From CAYWFF01 sp964458085 (GTDB lineage Bacteria > Patescibacteriota > Microgenomatia > UBA8517), in contig CAYWFF010000003.1 of the NCBI GenBank assembly GCA_964458085.1, positions 1 to 53,647 of the forward strand: 53,647 nt of DNA, given 5' to 3'. This document shows positions 1 through 7,567 of the stretch, one piece after another. How positions within the stretch are numbered: the first letter of the stretch is position 1; every line of letters starts with the position of its first letter. Both the position numbers and the translations under genes were made by a program. The notes under the pieces were generated by a model. It made no database searches. It had not been told where the DNA came from and saw only the letters and a list, made by a program, of their open reading frames with translations.

Positions 1-957
1 TTCAAACCACAATTCATGCCTTTCGCCTCCTATAGAGTAAGTTAACTTTTGAGAATAAGAATTCTCATCCAGACTCAATACGCTTTCAGGATATTTTTCC
101 TGCAAGTTAACTATATCTTCATACTGCAGCGAATAAGTATTACCACTCGACCAATCATAGCCGTAAGTCGGAAAAGCAATGACAAGTTTATCAACCGGTA
201 TAGTTTGAGTTGTATAGTTAAGTATTTTATCGAGAGTATCGATCGGGATAATTGAGCCTGCTTTAGTTCCTAAGGTGTGAATGTCATATGCCATGATGCG
301 AACTTCATCAGCAATTTTTCCAAGTGCATGATAATCTTGTCCCCCCGCTCCATCCCAACCGTCTGAGTCTGTAGACTTTGCATGCAGTGTTACTGACAAT
401 TTCAATTTGTTTTGTTTTGCGCGCTTTTTTAGATCACTAACAAAGTTTGTAAACGCTTCTCTGTCTTCTCTTACTACATTTTCAAAATCCAGATCTACCC
501 CATCAAAATTATTTGTTTTAGCATTCATGACAATTTCCGAGATGATTCTCTCTTGAGATACTGTGTCCTGTAACAAAGAATGCAGACGTTCTCTATCCAG
601 CTGATTAGTTACAGAGGCTAATACTTTTATATCTGAGCTTTGTTTAGTAGATATAAGTTCTGATAGCTCTACACCAGTTTTTTGTATAGTTAGGTCAGGT
701 AACAAGATCGTGCTTACAGGAAGTACTGAATACAAAAACTGATGCTGTTTACTGAAAGAATTTATGGCTCGTGGAGTATCAAAGTTTGGAATCCAGGCTG
801 AAAATTGCAGATCGGGTGGTGGATTGGGTGTTGGAATTTGAATTACTTGTGAAGGAATTACTGCCTTAGTACGGGTATCTAATTTATTGTTTTGACTTGA
901 TAAACTACTCATCAATATCACTAATGAGATTGTTACTACTAAAATTGCCAGTTGCAC
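1..957 (-). CDS. GH18-like glycoside hydrolase, membrane-anchored, 3' end beyond window
   Basis: The reading frame is open from the window edge to about 957. It carries the glycosyl hydrolase 18 signature FDGVDLDFE at 481-507, whose last Glu is the catalytic acid in this fold. The layout around it (TIQKTGVELSELI upstream, VRIMAYDIHTLG downstream) resembles the YaaH/spore-germination type of GH18 that cleaves amino-sugar polymers. A hydrophobic segment, LAILVVTISLVILM, lies at about 910-954 and would be a signal or anchor. The start is uncertain. GTG at 957 has AGAAG just upstream and keeps the anchor. ATG at 1041 gives a longer basic N terminus. ATG at 912 would be coupled to the upstream stop but loses the anchor. 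It is the last gene of the polysaccharide cassette. The fold call is firm; the substrate is inferred. Confidence 0.75.
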   Translation of the reverse strand, partial: MQLAILVVTISLVILMSSLSSQNNKLDTRTKAVIPSQVIQIPTPNPPPDLQFSAWIPNFDTPRAINSFSKQHQFLYSVLPVSTILLPDLTIQKTGVELSELISTKQSSDIKVLASVTNQLDRERLHSLLQDTVSQERIISEIVMNAKTNNFDGVDLDFENVVREDREAFTNFVSDLKKRAKQNKLKLSVTLHAKSTDSDGWDGAGGQDYHALGKIADEVRIMAYDIHTLGTKAGSIIPIDTLDKILNYTTQTIPVDKLVIAFPTYGYDWSSGNTYSLQYEDIVNLQEKYPESVLSLDENSYSQKLTYSIGGERHELWFE

Positions 958-1747
958 TGACTTCTTCTGAAAGTGTCGAAAAAGAATAGTTAAGTGCAGA
1001 TAATTGGGTAAGTAGTTCTTGATACTTTTTAAATTTCTCATAGTCTATTCGTTGACCAGAAGCATAATCTTGCGGATGAAGCATGATAATACATCTGCCG
1101 TAGTTTACCATTGCCTTGCTGCATTCTGCTATCACTGTATTTACCGGACGGAGGATATTGTTTTCATAGTCAAACGTTTGTGATTGAATGTCAAACAAAT
1201 TGCCATTATTGGCAGATATCGCTAACCCTACTTCAGACGCTGCGGAAGCAGTGCCATTGGAAAACTTATTTTCAGGAGGAATAAAAATAACTACTTCTTT
1301 GGCACCGAATTTATATAATTCACCAAGTCCTTTTGTTATTTTAGCCTTTGCCTCAATTGTAGTTAATTTTGAAAATTCAGCTGGTGTATGTTCCCAGCCG
1401 TGCAAAGCTACATCGATGTTGCAGTAATTTCTAAGATAGAAATTATGTAAACTTTTATCATCTGAAATTCCTTTTGGAATTATGCCCCAAGTGACCGGAA
1501 TGTGATGAAGAAATGCATATTCAGTCATTGCCAAAGTTACATCATTCCATGAGTATGCTTGGACGTCATCAATTCTAAGAACAACAGAATTATGGTTATT
1601 TACTTGTGAGAATTTATGACATTTTATAATCTTATTTTTAACAAAGTCTGCATTTGTTTTACCGCTTTGAAGCATAACCCACGGGTTTGGTGTAATCACT
1701 AAAACACCTACAATTATTAGTATTGTAATTAATATAGCTTTATACAT
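905..1747 (-). CDS. polysaccharide deacetylase-like protein (NodB/DUF2334 type)
   Basis: This 280-residue protein has an N-terminal membrane segment (about residues 4-20) and then a NodB-like domain. The metal triad of carbohydrate esterase 4 enzymes is visible: the DD pair at 60-61 in LRIDDVQ and the HxxxH pair at 116-120 in LHGWEH. A later IMLHPQDY motif supplies the usual C-terminal His. Enzymes of this family remove N-acetyl groups from extracellular amino-sugar polymers. The start ATG lies inside the end of the 29-residue ORF (8-nt overlap) and has no Shine-Dalgarno of its own, so translation is probably coupled. The gene sits between a GT2 synthase and a GH18-like hydrolase, matching synthesis, deacetylation and cleavage of one polymer. 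DUF2334 is the alternative family name; the substrate is not proven. Confidence 0.8.
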   Translation of the reverse strand: MYKAILITILIIVGVLVITPNPWVMLQSGKTNADFVKNKIIKCHKFSQVNNHNSVVLRIDDVQAYSWNDVTLAMTEYAFLHHIPVTWGIIPKGISDDKSLHNFYLRNYCNIDVALHGWEHTPAEFSKLTTIEAKAKITKGLGELYKFGAKEVVIFIPPENKFSNGTASAASEVGLAISANNGNLFDIQSQTFDYENNILRPVNTVIAECSKAMVNYGRCIIMLHPQDYASGQRIDYEKFKKYQELLTQLSALNYSFSTLSEEVSATGNFSSNNLISDIDE

Positions 1748-1829
1748 GGCGTTTGAATCTATTTTTGAGAGCAGAATAACCGATTATTGAGAGATGAATC
1801 AGCATGGATAACCCTACAGGAATTATCAT
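1740..1829 (-). CDS. 29-residue single-pass membrane micro-ORF
   Basis: A 29-codon ORF lies in the apparent spacer between the GT2 gene and the deacetylase gene. It starts MIIPVGLSMLIHLSIIGYSA and ends in a basic tail (KNRFKRHV). Its ATG overlaps the GT2 stop as ATGA. A consensus AGGAGG ends 8 nt before the ATG, embedded in the last GT2 codons. Its stop overlaps the deacetylase start by 8 nt. One hydrophobic stretch followed by positive residues predicts a single membrane helix with the C terminus inside. The position resembles that of IcaD or PgaD, small membrane partners of poly-N-acetylglucosamine synthases, but at 29 residues it is much smaller, so that role is inference. It could instead be only a translational relay. 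Confidence 0.55.
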   Translation of the reverse strand: MIIPVGLSMLIHLSIIGYSALKNRFKRHV

Positions 1830-2845
1830 ACAACTACCCTCCTATCAGGCTGGTACCAAGTTAACGTTTGCTTTTTTAGTACAACTTGAGCAATAAACTG
1901 TTCTACAAAAATATAAGCGTTGAGGTATGAAATAAATGCATAAAGCGGAGAATATAGCAATAAATCAATTCTTCTGTCTTTCAGAGAACTTAAAATTGCG
2001 AGCAGAATAGAAATTGCTATATGAGATAACAAAATAAAAACCGTAAAATATAAACTAATAATGGGAGTAATTAAAATAAGGACTGAAAAGACGAGCCCTT
2101 CCGCATAAATCAGAAGAAGTTCCAGAGTGTTGGGGGGCTTTTTTATAAGTGAGAAATGTTTAACCAGGTTCTGCCATCCGCCGCCCATCCAGCGTCTCAT
2201 CTGTTTTGTGTACGACCTTAATGTTCCGGGATCCTGCGTATAAACAATTGCCTCTTGATCATAAACTATTTTTAAGTTTTTCTCATGAAACTTATACGTA
2301 AAATCCAGGTCTTCAGTAACTGTGTCGTGATCAAAAGTAATGACTCTCCTGAAAATTTTAGTTCTGAATGCTCCTGCGCAACCGGGGATTACAAGCAGCG
2401 CATTGATAACAGACTGTGCTTTCTTGTGGATAGTTTGACCGACGCAATAGTCTATTTCTCTACAGGCAGTTAGCCAGTTAAATTTCAGGCTTTTAACATA
2501 ACCTGCAAACGCAGAAACTGCCGGGTCTTCAAAAGCTTTTACGGCTCTCCCGACGAACTCTCTATCAAGCAAAGTATCAGCATCTGTGGAAATAAAAATA
2601 TCGGTAGATATAAAATTTAAGCCAATTTCCTGAACATAACTTTTATTGCCTGTGTTTTTGGGAAGAGTGATTACATTTATATTATTTTTGAATCTTTTTA
2701 AAATTAAAGGCGTACTATCGGTAGACGCATCGTCTACTACAACTATCTCATCAGGCTTTCGTGTTTGGTTTAAACACGACCTGATACAAGCTGCGATTGA
2801 ACGTTCTTCATTGTGACAGGGTATTAATATAGCAACACTTAGCAT
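1826..2845 (-). CDS. family 2 processive glycosyltransferase (IcaA/PgaC-like)
   Basis: This 339-residue protein has a GT-A domain (about 1-230) followed by hydrophobic segments (about 245-330). Visible motifs are the nucleotide-binding start AILIPCHNEERS, VVDDAST, the DxD motif at D88-A-D90, TEDLD at 177-181 and QMRRW at 215-219. The QxxRW motif marks processive synthases such as cellulose, hyaluronan and poly-N-acetylglucosamine synthases. It would take UDP-sugars in the cytoplasm and extrude the chain through its own membrane segments. It is the first gene of the cassette. A TATACT -10 element sits so close to the ATG that the message may be leaderless. The neighbouring deacetylase favours an amino-sugar polymer. 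Confidence 0.88.
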   Translation of the reverse strand: MLSVAILIPCHNEERSIAACIRSCLNQTRKPDEIVVVDDASTDSTPLILKRFKNNINVITLPKNTGNKSYVQEIGLNFISTDIFISTDADTLLDREFVGRAVKAFEDPAVSAFAGYVKSLKFNWLTACREIDYCVGQTIHKKAQSVINALLVIPGCAGAFRTKIFRRVITFDHDTVTEDLDFTYKFHEKNLKIVYDQEAIVYTQDPGTLRSYTKQMRRWMGGGWQNLVKHFSLIKKPPNTLELLLIYAEGLVFSVLILITPIISLYFTVFILLSHIAISILLAILSSLKDRRIDLLLYSPLYAFISYLNAYIFVEQFIAQVVLKKQTLTWYQPDRRVVV

Positions 2846-2852
2846 AAACTAT

Positions 2853-2858
2853 AGTATA
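2853..2858 (-). promoter_or_regulatory. -10 element of the GT2 cassette
   Basis: TATACT on the minus strand ends 8 nt before the GT2 ATG, which places the expected transcription start at or next to the A of the start codon. No Shine-Dalgarno is present and the -35 region is weak. A leaderless transcript is the simplest reading. Confidence 0.4.
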
Positions 2859-2952
2859 CTCTCTTAATGCAACTATAGGTTTTATGTTTACTCTTAAATG
2901 TTAGTTTTTATATACTCCAAAGAAGTGTGTTTGGGGTTTTCTTTACTTAAGT

Positions 2953-3387
2953 TTAAATTAAATTGTTTTTTAACCATTCAAATGTTTCGTGGGGAAGAAT
3001 ATTTAATTTATGAACACCGGCTACCGGTACCCACTTTGGTGAAAAATAATTTGCGGGATTGTTTTTTCGCTTCTCTTCACCGACTAATTTAGGTTTTATT
3101 CCCTTTTGCCATGTACACATATAAAGGCAGTCTTCTTGACCGCTAAACGAACCCGAACCACTAAAAGAATATATTAAATGTGCATTATTACAAATTATAT
3201 TAGTTTCTTCGGCTATCTCCCTTAAAACCGCTTCTTCACCCGTTTCTCCTTGTCTTCTGTGACCTCCGGGCAAAACCCAGTATTCATAGCCTTTTTTAAT
3301 GCGGTGCATAAGTAAAAGCTTGTTGTTTTTAATTACAATTCCGGCGTGTCTTTCGTTTGCGATTCGCACACTTTCATCTTCATTCAT
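2953..3387 (-). CDS. Nudix hydrolase
   Basis: This 144-residue protein has a clear Nudix box: GGHRRQGE followed by REIAEETN, matching GX5EX7REUXEEXGU with its metal-binding glutamates. Flanking strands (AGIVIKNNKLLLMHRIK and VLPGG before the box, SFSGSGSFSG after it) fit the family. Such enzymes hydrolyse nucleoside diphosphates linked to another group, often as house-cleaning or cofactor-recycling enzymes. The sequence does not define the substrate. Length is normal for the family. It stands alone, in the same direction as the polysaccharide cassette downstream, with about 100 nt between them. Confidence 0.9.
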   Translation of the reverse strand: MNEDESVRIANERHAGIVIKNNKLLLMHRIKKGYEYWVLPGGHRRQGETGEEAVLREIAEETNIICNNAHLIYSFSGSGSFSGQEDCLYMCTWQKGIKPKLVGEEKRKNNPANYFSPKWVPVAGVHKLNILPHETFEWLKNNLI

Positions 3388-3428
3388 ATAGGTTAACTTA
3401 TTTTGTGGAAATCATTTGAAGCTATAAT

Positions 3429-3752
3429 TTACTTGTTGTCCTGCCAGAGAGCATACATGGCAACTACCCAAATCCGCTCATCAGGTTCAGACCAAGTGCC
3501 GTTTTCTCCGTTAATGTAATAACGATATAGTCCACCATCTTTAACCCTTTTTATGTGTGTGGGGCGTGACTTTCTGTCTATACCGTTAACTTTTTCAGCT
3601 CCCCTGACAAATCTGCGTCTTAGTGCTTGAGATGCCCGTTCATATGCTGCGTCGTCCATTAAAAGCTCATATGCTTTCTGGTCTAGGGGGTCTGCTGCGT
3701 GCTGATCTAGTCCCTGCAAATAGGTAGTAGCTTTTGGGAAAAAAGTAATCAT
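3429..3752 (-). CDS. hypothetical protein, 107 residues
   Basis: The family is not recognised. The protein is soluble, with a helical N-terminal half containing an RRRFVRG basic patch and a C-terminal half rich in aromatic residues (YRYYINGENGTW, WVVAMYALW). The C-terminal pattern of a short basic beta region faintly recalls RelE-type toxins, but no catalytic set can be assigned and no antitoxin-like partner lies next to it. There is no signal peptide or membrane segment and no Shine-Dalgarno at the ATG. The following gene on the same strand is the Nudix hydrolase. A real gene is likely because the frame is intact and codon use is like that of its neighbours. Confidence 0.6.
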   Translation of the reverse strand: MITFFPKATTYLQGLDQHAADPLDQKAYELLMDDAAYERASQALRRRFVRGAEKVNGIDRKSRPTHIKRVKDGGLYRYYINGENGTWSEPDERIWVVAMYALWQDNK

Positions 3753-3821
3753 CTATATATATGATTAGCTAAATTTGTTCGGTTGTCAAACACATATTTG
3801 AAAGCATTTAATGTAATTGTT

Positions 3822-4301
3822 TCAGAGGGACACTTCCGGTGTGGTTTCGGGGAGGATTTCAAAACTGGAGAGAATAGGGTTTCCTTCTTCAGACATCAGT
3901 GGGTTATCATCTTCCTGGGAAAACACACCATCACCGTTGTCTGTGTGAAGCATTGCGTAGAGCTCATCTCCGGCTGATGTTCCGCCTTCAATTGATACAA
4001 CTACATCTTCATGTGTTCCGGAAATAAGCAATTCGCTGACCGCAATGATTTCACCGGGTTCGTCGTTTTCATCAGTGTTGTGAATTGCCACAAAACCTGA
4101 ACGGTCAAGTACAACTTGCGAGACAAACACTGCTTCTCCAGGTGATTGATCCGGAACATATAGCGCGTTTGCGCCTTCGAGTATTGTTGTGTCTGTTACG
4201 TACGACGGAGCTGAAACCTGAGAAGTACGGGACTTAATAAAAACCAGAAGCATCAAAACGAACCCGATTATCATTAAAACAGCGACAGTCTGACTCTTCA
4301 T
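3822..4301 (-). CDS. membrane-anchored DUF7282-like protein
   Basis: This 159-residue protein starts with one membrane helix (about residues 5-22) and then an exported domain. The segment from VFVSQVVLDRSGFVAIHN through LLISGTHEDVVVSIEGG to LYAMLHTDNGDG matches the pattern of DUF7282: a strand with GFVxIH, a short loop, GTHxxVxV and an AMLHxDxxxDG motif. The family is found on archaeal and bacterial cell-surface proteins and has no known reaction. The DNGDGVFSQEDD stretch could bind calcium. The family call is from memory of the pattern and should be confirmed by a profile search. Confidence 0.7.
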   Translation of the reverse strand: MKSQTVAVLMIIGFVLMLLVFIKSRTSQVSAPSYVTDTTILEGANALYVPDQSPGEAVFVSQVVLDRSGFVAIHNTDENDEPGEIIAVSELLISGTHEDVVVSIEGGTSAGDELYAMLHTDNGDGVFSQEDDNPLMSEEGNPILSSFEILPETTPEVSL

Positions 4302-4358
4302 TACTTTTTAAGTATGCATAGTAAGTAACTGTGTGTCAACATTGTATTTTTGGTAAAA

Positions 4359-4390
4359 CAAAAGCAGACACTTAATGATGCCTGCTTTTG
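4359..4390 (-). terminator. intrinsic terminator of the acidic-protein gene
   Basis: Nine-base arms CAAAAGCAG and CTGCTTTTG (4359-4367 and 4382-4390) flank a 14-nt loop. On the minus strand the stem is followed by a short T run. It lies just downstream of the 67-residue acidic gene. Confidence 0.65.
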
Positions 4391-4416
4391 CCCGAAATTC
4401 ACTTATATTAAATTAA

Positions 4417-4620
4417 CTAGATGATATCCTCTTCACTGTACATTGGGTCCATATCGTCATCAGTATCGCTTCTAACTGCTTCGTCTTCAGTTAAACTCTC
4501 TGAATCATCCCTGTAATTTGCTTTTCCTCCTTTTTGACCTTCATCTTCCGTGGTTGCCTCCCCCATATCAGTATCATCCTGTAATTCAGTATCATCTGTC
4601 ATACTTTTATTGCGTGCCAA
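4417..4620 (-). CDS. small acidic disordered protein, 67 residues
   Basis: This is a strongly acidic, low-complexity polypeptide (many Asp, Glu, Ser and Thr) with no hydrophobic core. It is probably intrinsically disordered. The short QKGGKANYRDD segment in the middle is the only basic, glycine-bearing patch. No family is recognised. Expression signals are excellent: a 13-base match to the complement of the 16S 3' end precedes the ATG, and an intrinsic terminator follows, so it is a single-gene unit likely to be made in quantity. It could be a stress or DNA-mimic type protein; nothing in the sequence decides this. Confidence 0.65.
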   Translation of the reverse strand: MARNKSMTDDTELQDDTDMGEATTEDEGQKGGKANYRDDSESLTEDEAVRSDTDDDMDPMYSEEDII

Positions 4621-4625
4621 GTGTT

Positions 4626-4638
4626 ATCACCTCCTTTC
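4626..4638 (-). promoter_or_regulatory. extended Shine-Dalgarno
   Basis: On the minus strand the leader reads GAAAGGAGGTGAT, ending 5 nt before the ATG at 4620. It pairs without a mismatch with the universal 16S 3' end. It is the strongest ribosome-binding site in the window and fixes this start. Confidence 0.8.
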
Positions 4639-4822
4639 ATATCCCGTTTATAGTATGAATCCCAAGTGAAATACTTATAAGCTTAAAGTAATACGTAGGT
4701 AAGAGAGGTTGGTCTGTTGTTAAAGGAAAGTTACTTACAGATCGATATACAATTTAACTGCTTACCGATTTCTTAAAACTTCTAAATACGGGTTTAATAA
4801 AAGACAAATAGTATGTTAGTTT

Positions 4823-5623
4823 ATGACAAAAGACGCAACAATTTCGCTTCATTCGGGAAATGAAATGCCGGTCTTGGGACTAGGTACATGGCAACTGGAA
4901 GATACCGTAAGCACTATTTTGAAAGCTATCAGTTTGGGTTATCCCATGATTGACACATCGAGCGATTATGGCACTCAACCCGGAATAGGCGAAGCTTTAA
5001 AAAAAGCCGATATTCCGCGAAATGACATTTATATTGTTACTAAAGTAGAAGAAAACGACAATGCGCTCGAACGTTCCAAATCAAATCTTTCAGAATTGGA
5101 TTTGGATTATATTGACTTAATGCTTATACATCGTCCTCCCAAAAACGGATCGGGGGTAAATTTATGGGAAGATTTGATAAAAGCCAAAGAAAAAGGTCTG
5201 GTTAAAGACATCGGGGTCAGTAATTATACAACCGAACAAATTGATGATTTAGAGAGTGAAACCGGGGTATCGCCGGTTGTAAACCAAATTGAATGGTCAC
5301 CTTTCGGGTTCAGTGAAGAAATGTATCAATATGCAAATGATAAACAAATAGTAATTCAATCGTACAGTCCTTTAACCCGTGCTAAAAGATTAGATAATGA
5401 GGTTTTACAAGAACTTGCCGAGAAATATGAAAAATCTCCGGCTCAAATTCTCATAAGGTGGAATTTGCAGCGTGGTACTGTTCCCGTCGTCAAAGCAGAT
5501 GAAGAGAGTCATTTAGAAGAAAATTTAGAAGTTTTCGATTTTCAATTGGAAGAGAGCGATATGGAAGTATTAAATAATCTAAATACTCATTATTCCACAT
5601 TTGGTGAATTACAATACGTTTGA
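4823..5623 (+). CDS. aldo/keto reductase
   Basis: This 266-residue NAD(P)H-dependent oxidoreductase has the AKR TIM-barrel fold. The catalytic tetrad is complete: D44 and Y49 in IDTSSDYGT, K74 in IVTKVEE and H103 in LMLIHRPP. Later motifs include GVSNYTTEQ, NQIEWSPF and the cofactor-loop region VPVVKADEESHLEEN. The family reduces aldehydes and ketones to alcohols; the substrate is not predictable here, and 2,5-diketogluconate reductase-type AKRs are the nearest in pattern. It stands alone, convergent with the ATP synthase operon, with an AT-rich inverted repeat downstream. No clear Shine-Dalgarno precedes the ATG. Confidence 0.92.
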   Translation: MTKDATISLHSGNEMPVLGLGTWQLEDTVSTILKAISLGYPMIDTSSDYGTQPGIGEALKKADIPRNDIYIVTKVEENDNALERSKSNLSELDLDYIDLMLIHRPPKNGSGVNLWEDLIKAKEKGLVKDIGVSNYTTEQIDDLESETGVSPVVNQIEWSPFGFSEEMYQYANDKQIVIQSYSPLTRAKRLDNEVLQELAEKYEKSPAQILIRWNLQRGTVPVVKADEESHLEENLEVFDFQLEESDMEVLNNLNTHYSTFGELQYV

Positions 5624-5626
5624 AAT

Positions 5627-5659
5627 CTTATAAAGCTCCTGGTTTTCTATATTTATAAG
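5627..5659 (+). terminator. AT-rich hairpin after the aldo/keto reductase
   Basis: Perfect 8-base arms CTTATAAA and TTTATAAG are followed by TTTT. The stem is AT-rich, so termination efficiency is doubtful, but its place directly after the stop codon fits. Confidence 0.35.
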
Positions 5660-5768
5660 TTTTAATTGTAAAGTAATATGGGAAGTATAGTACACCAAAA
5701 ATTTTCCTTAGATAAAATAATATATAAACATTTTAGGCATAAGGAGATATTTAGTTAAATAAGTTTTA

Positions 5769-6191
5769 TTAAGAAATCGGGGGACTTTTTCTTCTGCGTT
5801 TGGAAGCGATTTTTAAATCAATCAGGCTGCGTCTCAGCATATTCTGAGCACTGACAAGCTCTTCTCCTTCGACTCCTTTGGCTATGAGATCCTCAGCAAG
5901 TTTTTTGGCTTCCGCTGCTTTTTCCTCTGAAATATCATCGGCGGACGCGACATCTTCTATCAAAAGCCTTGCTTTATTTGCGGCAATTGAGAAAACACCT
6001 TTTCCGATTGCATAGCTTTTAGTTTCTTTATCAGTTGTTAGGACAACTTCGCCGACAGTTAATGGAGCAACAAGTGGCATATGGCGTGCAAAAACAGTCA
6101 TTTGCCCGGTGACTGAGGGAAGCGTTACGCTTTTGGCTTCCCCTTCGTATATAGTTCCGGTGAGGCTGACAACTGAAATTTGAAAGTTCAT
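5769..6191 (-). CDS. atpC: F1 ATP synthase epsilon subunit
   Basis: This 140-residue protein has the N-terminal beta-sandwich of epsilon (FQISVVSLTGTIYEGEAKSV, LPSVTGQMTVFARHMPLVAPL) and a C-terminal helical hairpin (about 90-135). Epsilon joins gamma to the c-ring and can inhibit ATP hydrolysis through its C-terminal helices. The start overlaps the atpD stop by 4 nt (ATGA), so it is coupled to beta. It is the last gene of the operon. The tail is unusually basic (KIASKRRRKS). Confidence 0.95.
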   Translation of the reverse strand: MNFQISVVSLTGTIYEGEAKSVTLPSVTGQMTVFARHMPLVAPLTVGEVVLTTDKETKSYAIGKGVFSIAANKARLLIEDVASADDISEEKAAEAKKLAEDLIAKGVEGEELVSAQNMLRRSLIDLKIASKRRRKSPPIS

Positions 6192-7567
6192 GACTCTTGT
6201 CCTACTTCATCTATGGTACCTACCATATAGAAATCCTGTTCGTTTTTGTCATCATGTTTCCCTTCAAGAATTTCTGCAAAACCGGAAACCGTTTCCGATA
6301 TAGGAACATATCTGCCTTCCCGGCCGGTAAAAGGTGCTGCTACGAACATCGGCTGGGTCAAAAAGCGCTGGATTTTTCTGGCTCTTGAAACCAGTCTTTT
6401 GTCGTCATCAGACAATTCTTCAACACCTAATATTGCAATAATGTCCTGAAGTTCTTTATAGCGCTGTAAGACTCTTTGGACTTCTCTTGCAACTCTATAG
6501 TGTTCATCTCCCACAATGTCGGGGGAAAGTGCAGTTGAAGTAGATGCTAGTGGATCGACTGCTGGATAAAGACCTTGTTCTGCAAGCGACCTTTCCAAAG
6601 CGACTGATGCATCCAAGTGGGCAAAAGTGGCAACAGGTGCTGGGTCTGTATAGTCGTCTGCGGGAACGTATACTGCCTGGACTGATGTGATTGAGCCTCT
6701 TTGAGTCGACGTGATCCTTTCCTGTAATTCTGCCATTTCTGAAGCAAGAGTAGGCTGGTATCCTACTGCAGAAGGAATTCTGCCCAGAAGTGCCGATACT
6801 TCACTTCCCGCCTGGGCAAAACGGAATATGTTATCTATAAAAAGCAACACGTCCTGGTTTGCTTTATCTCTGAAATGTTCAGCCATTGTGAGAGCGGAAA
6901 GCGCAACCCGAAGCCTGTTTGACGGCGGCTCATTCATCTGGCCGTAAACTAAAACAGCTTTGTCAATAACTCCTGTATCGTTCATTTCATGGTACAAATC
7001 GTTTCCTTCGCGTGAACGCTCTCCCACACCTGCAAAAACAGAATAGCCGCCGTGTTCAGTTGCAACATTATGTATAAGTTCCATAATGACAACTGTTTTT
7101 CCTACTCCGGCTCCTCCGAATGCCGCCACTTTTCCGCCTTTTATGAAAGGACAAATCAGGTCTATTACTTTAATTCCTGTTTCAAATACTTCAGGGTTTG
7201 TCTTTTGTGCCATCAGATCGGGAGCATTTCTGTGAATTGGCATTGTGCTTTCTGAAGCAACTTTTCCTTTATTGTCGATTGGCTCTCCAAGCACGTTAAA
7301 TATTCTGCCCAATACCGCCTCCCCCACTGGAACTGAAATAGGTTTTCCGGTGTTGACCACTTCAATACCGCGTTTTAACCCATCTGTAGGACCTAGAACT
7401 AGCGTTCTTACTATGCCTCCGGGAAGCTGTTGCTGAACTTCGGCAACTAAGTGTTTATCTTCAAAATCGATAGTTACGGCACTATTTACCAAAGGTATAT
7501 TTAAGTCGAATTTTACATCAACGACCTGACCTATTATTTGAGTGATATAACCAATATTATTTTTCAT
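6188..7567 (-). CDS. atpD: F1 ATP synthase beta subunit
   Basis: This 459-residue catalytic subunit has the P-loop GGAGVGKTVVIMEL near residue 155, the GERSREGNDLYHEM segment, Walker B VLLFIDNIFRFAQAGSEVS and the ALxxxTSTALSPDIVG region. Length is normal. It binds and converts ADP plus phosphate in the F1 head at the inner face of the membrane. It overlaps atpG by 11 nt and atpC by 4 nt, which favours coupled translation. All expected catalytic elements are visible. Confidence 0.98.
   Translation of the reverse strand: MKNNIGYITQIIGQVVDVKFDLNIPLVNSAVTIDFEDKHLVAEVQQQLPGGIVRTLVLGPTDGLKRGIEVVNTGKPISVPVGEAVLGRIFNVLGEPIDNKGKVASESTMPIHRNAPDLMAQKTNPEVFETGIKVIDLICPFIKGGKVAAFGGAGVGKTVVIMELIHNVATEHGGYSVFAGVGERSREGNDLYHEMNDTGVIDKAVLVYGQMNEPPSNRLRVALSALTMAEHFRDKANQDVLLFIDNIFRFAQAGSEVSALLGRIPSAVGYQPTLASEMAELQERITSTQRGSITSVQAVYVPADDYTDPAPVATFAHLDASVALERSLAEQGLYPAVDPLASTSTALSPDIVGDEHYRVAREVQRVLQRYKELQDIIAILGVEELSDDDKRLVSRARKIQRFLTQPMFVAAPFTGREGRYVPISETVSGFAEILEGKHDDKNEQDFYMVGTIDEVGQES

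Noticed and set aside
3429..3752. RelE-type toxin
   Set aside because: Only a faint C-terminal resemblance, no catalytic set and no adjoining antitoxin gene.
4626..4638. Plus-strand sequence identical to the 3' tail of 16S rRNA
   Set aside because: Only 13 bases match and no rRNA precedes them. On the minus strand it is the complement, a strong Shine-Dalgarno for the acidic-protein gene.
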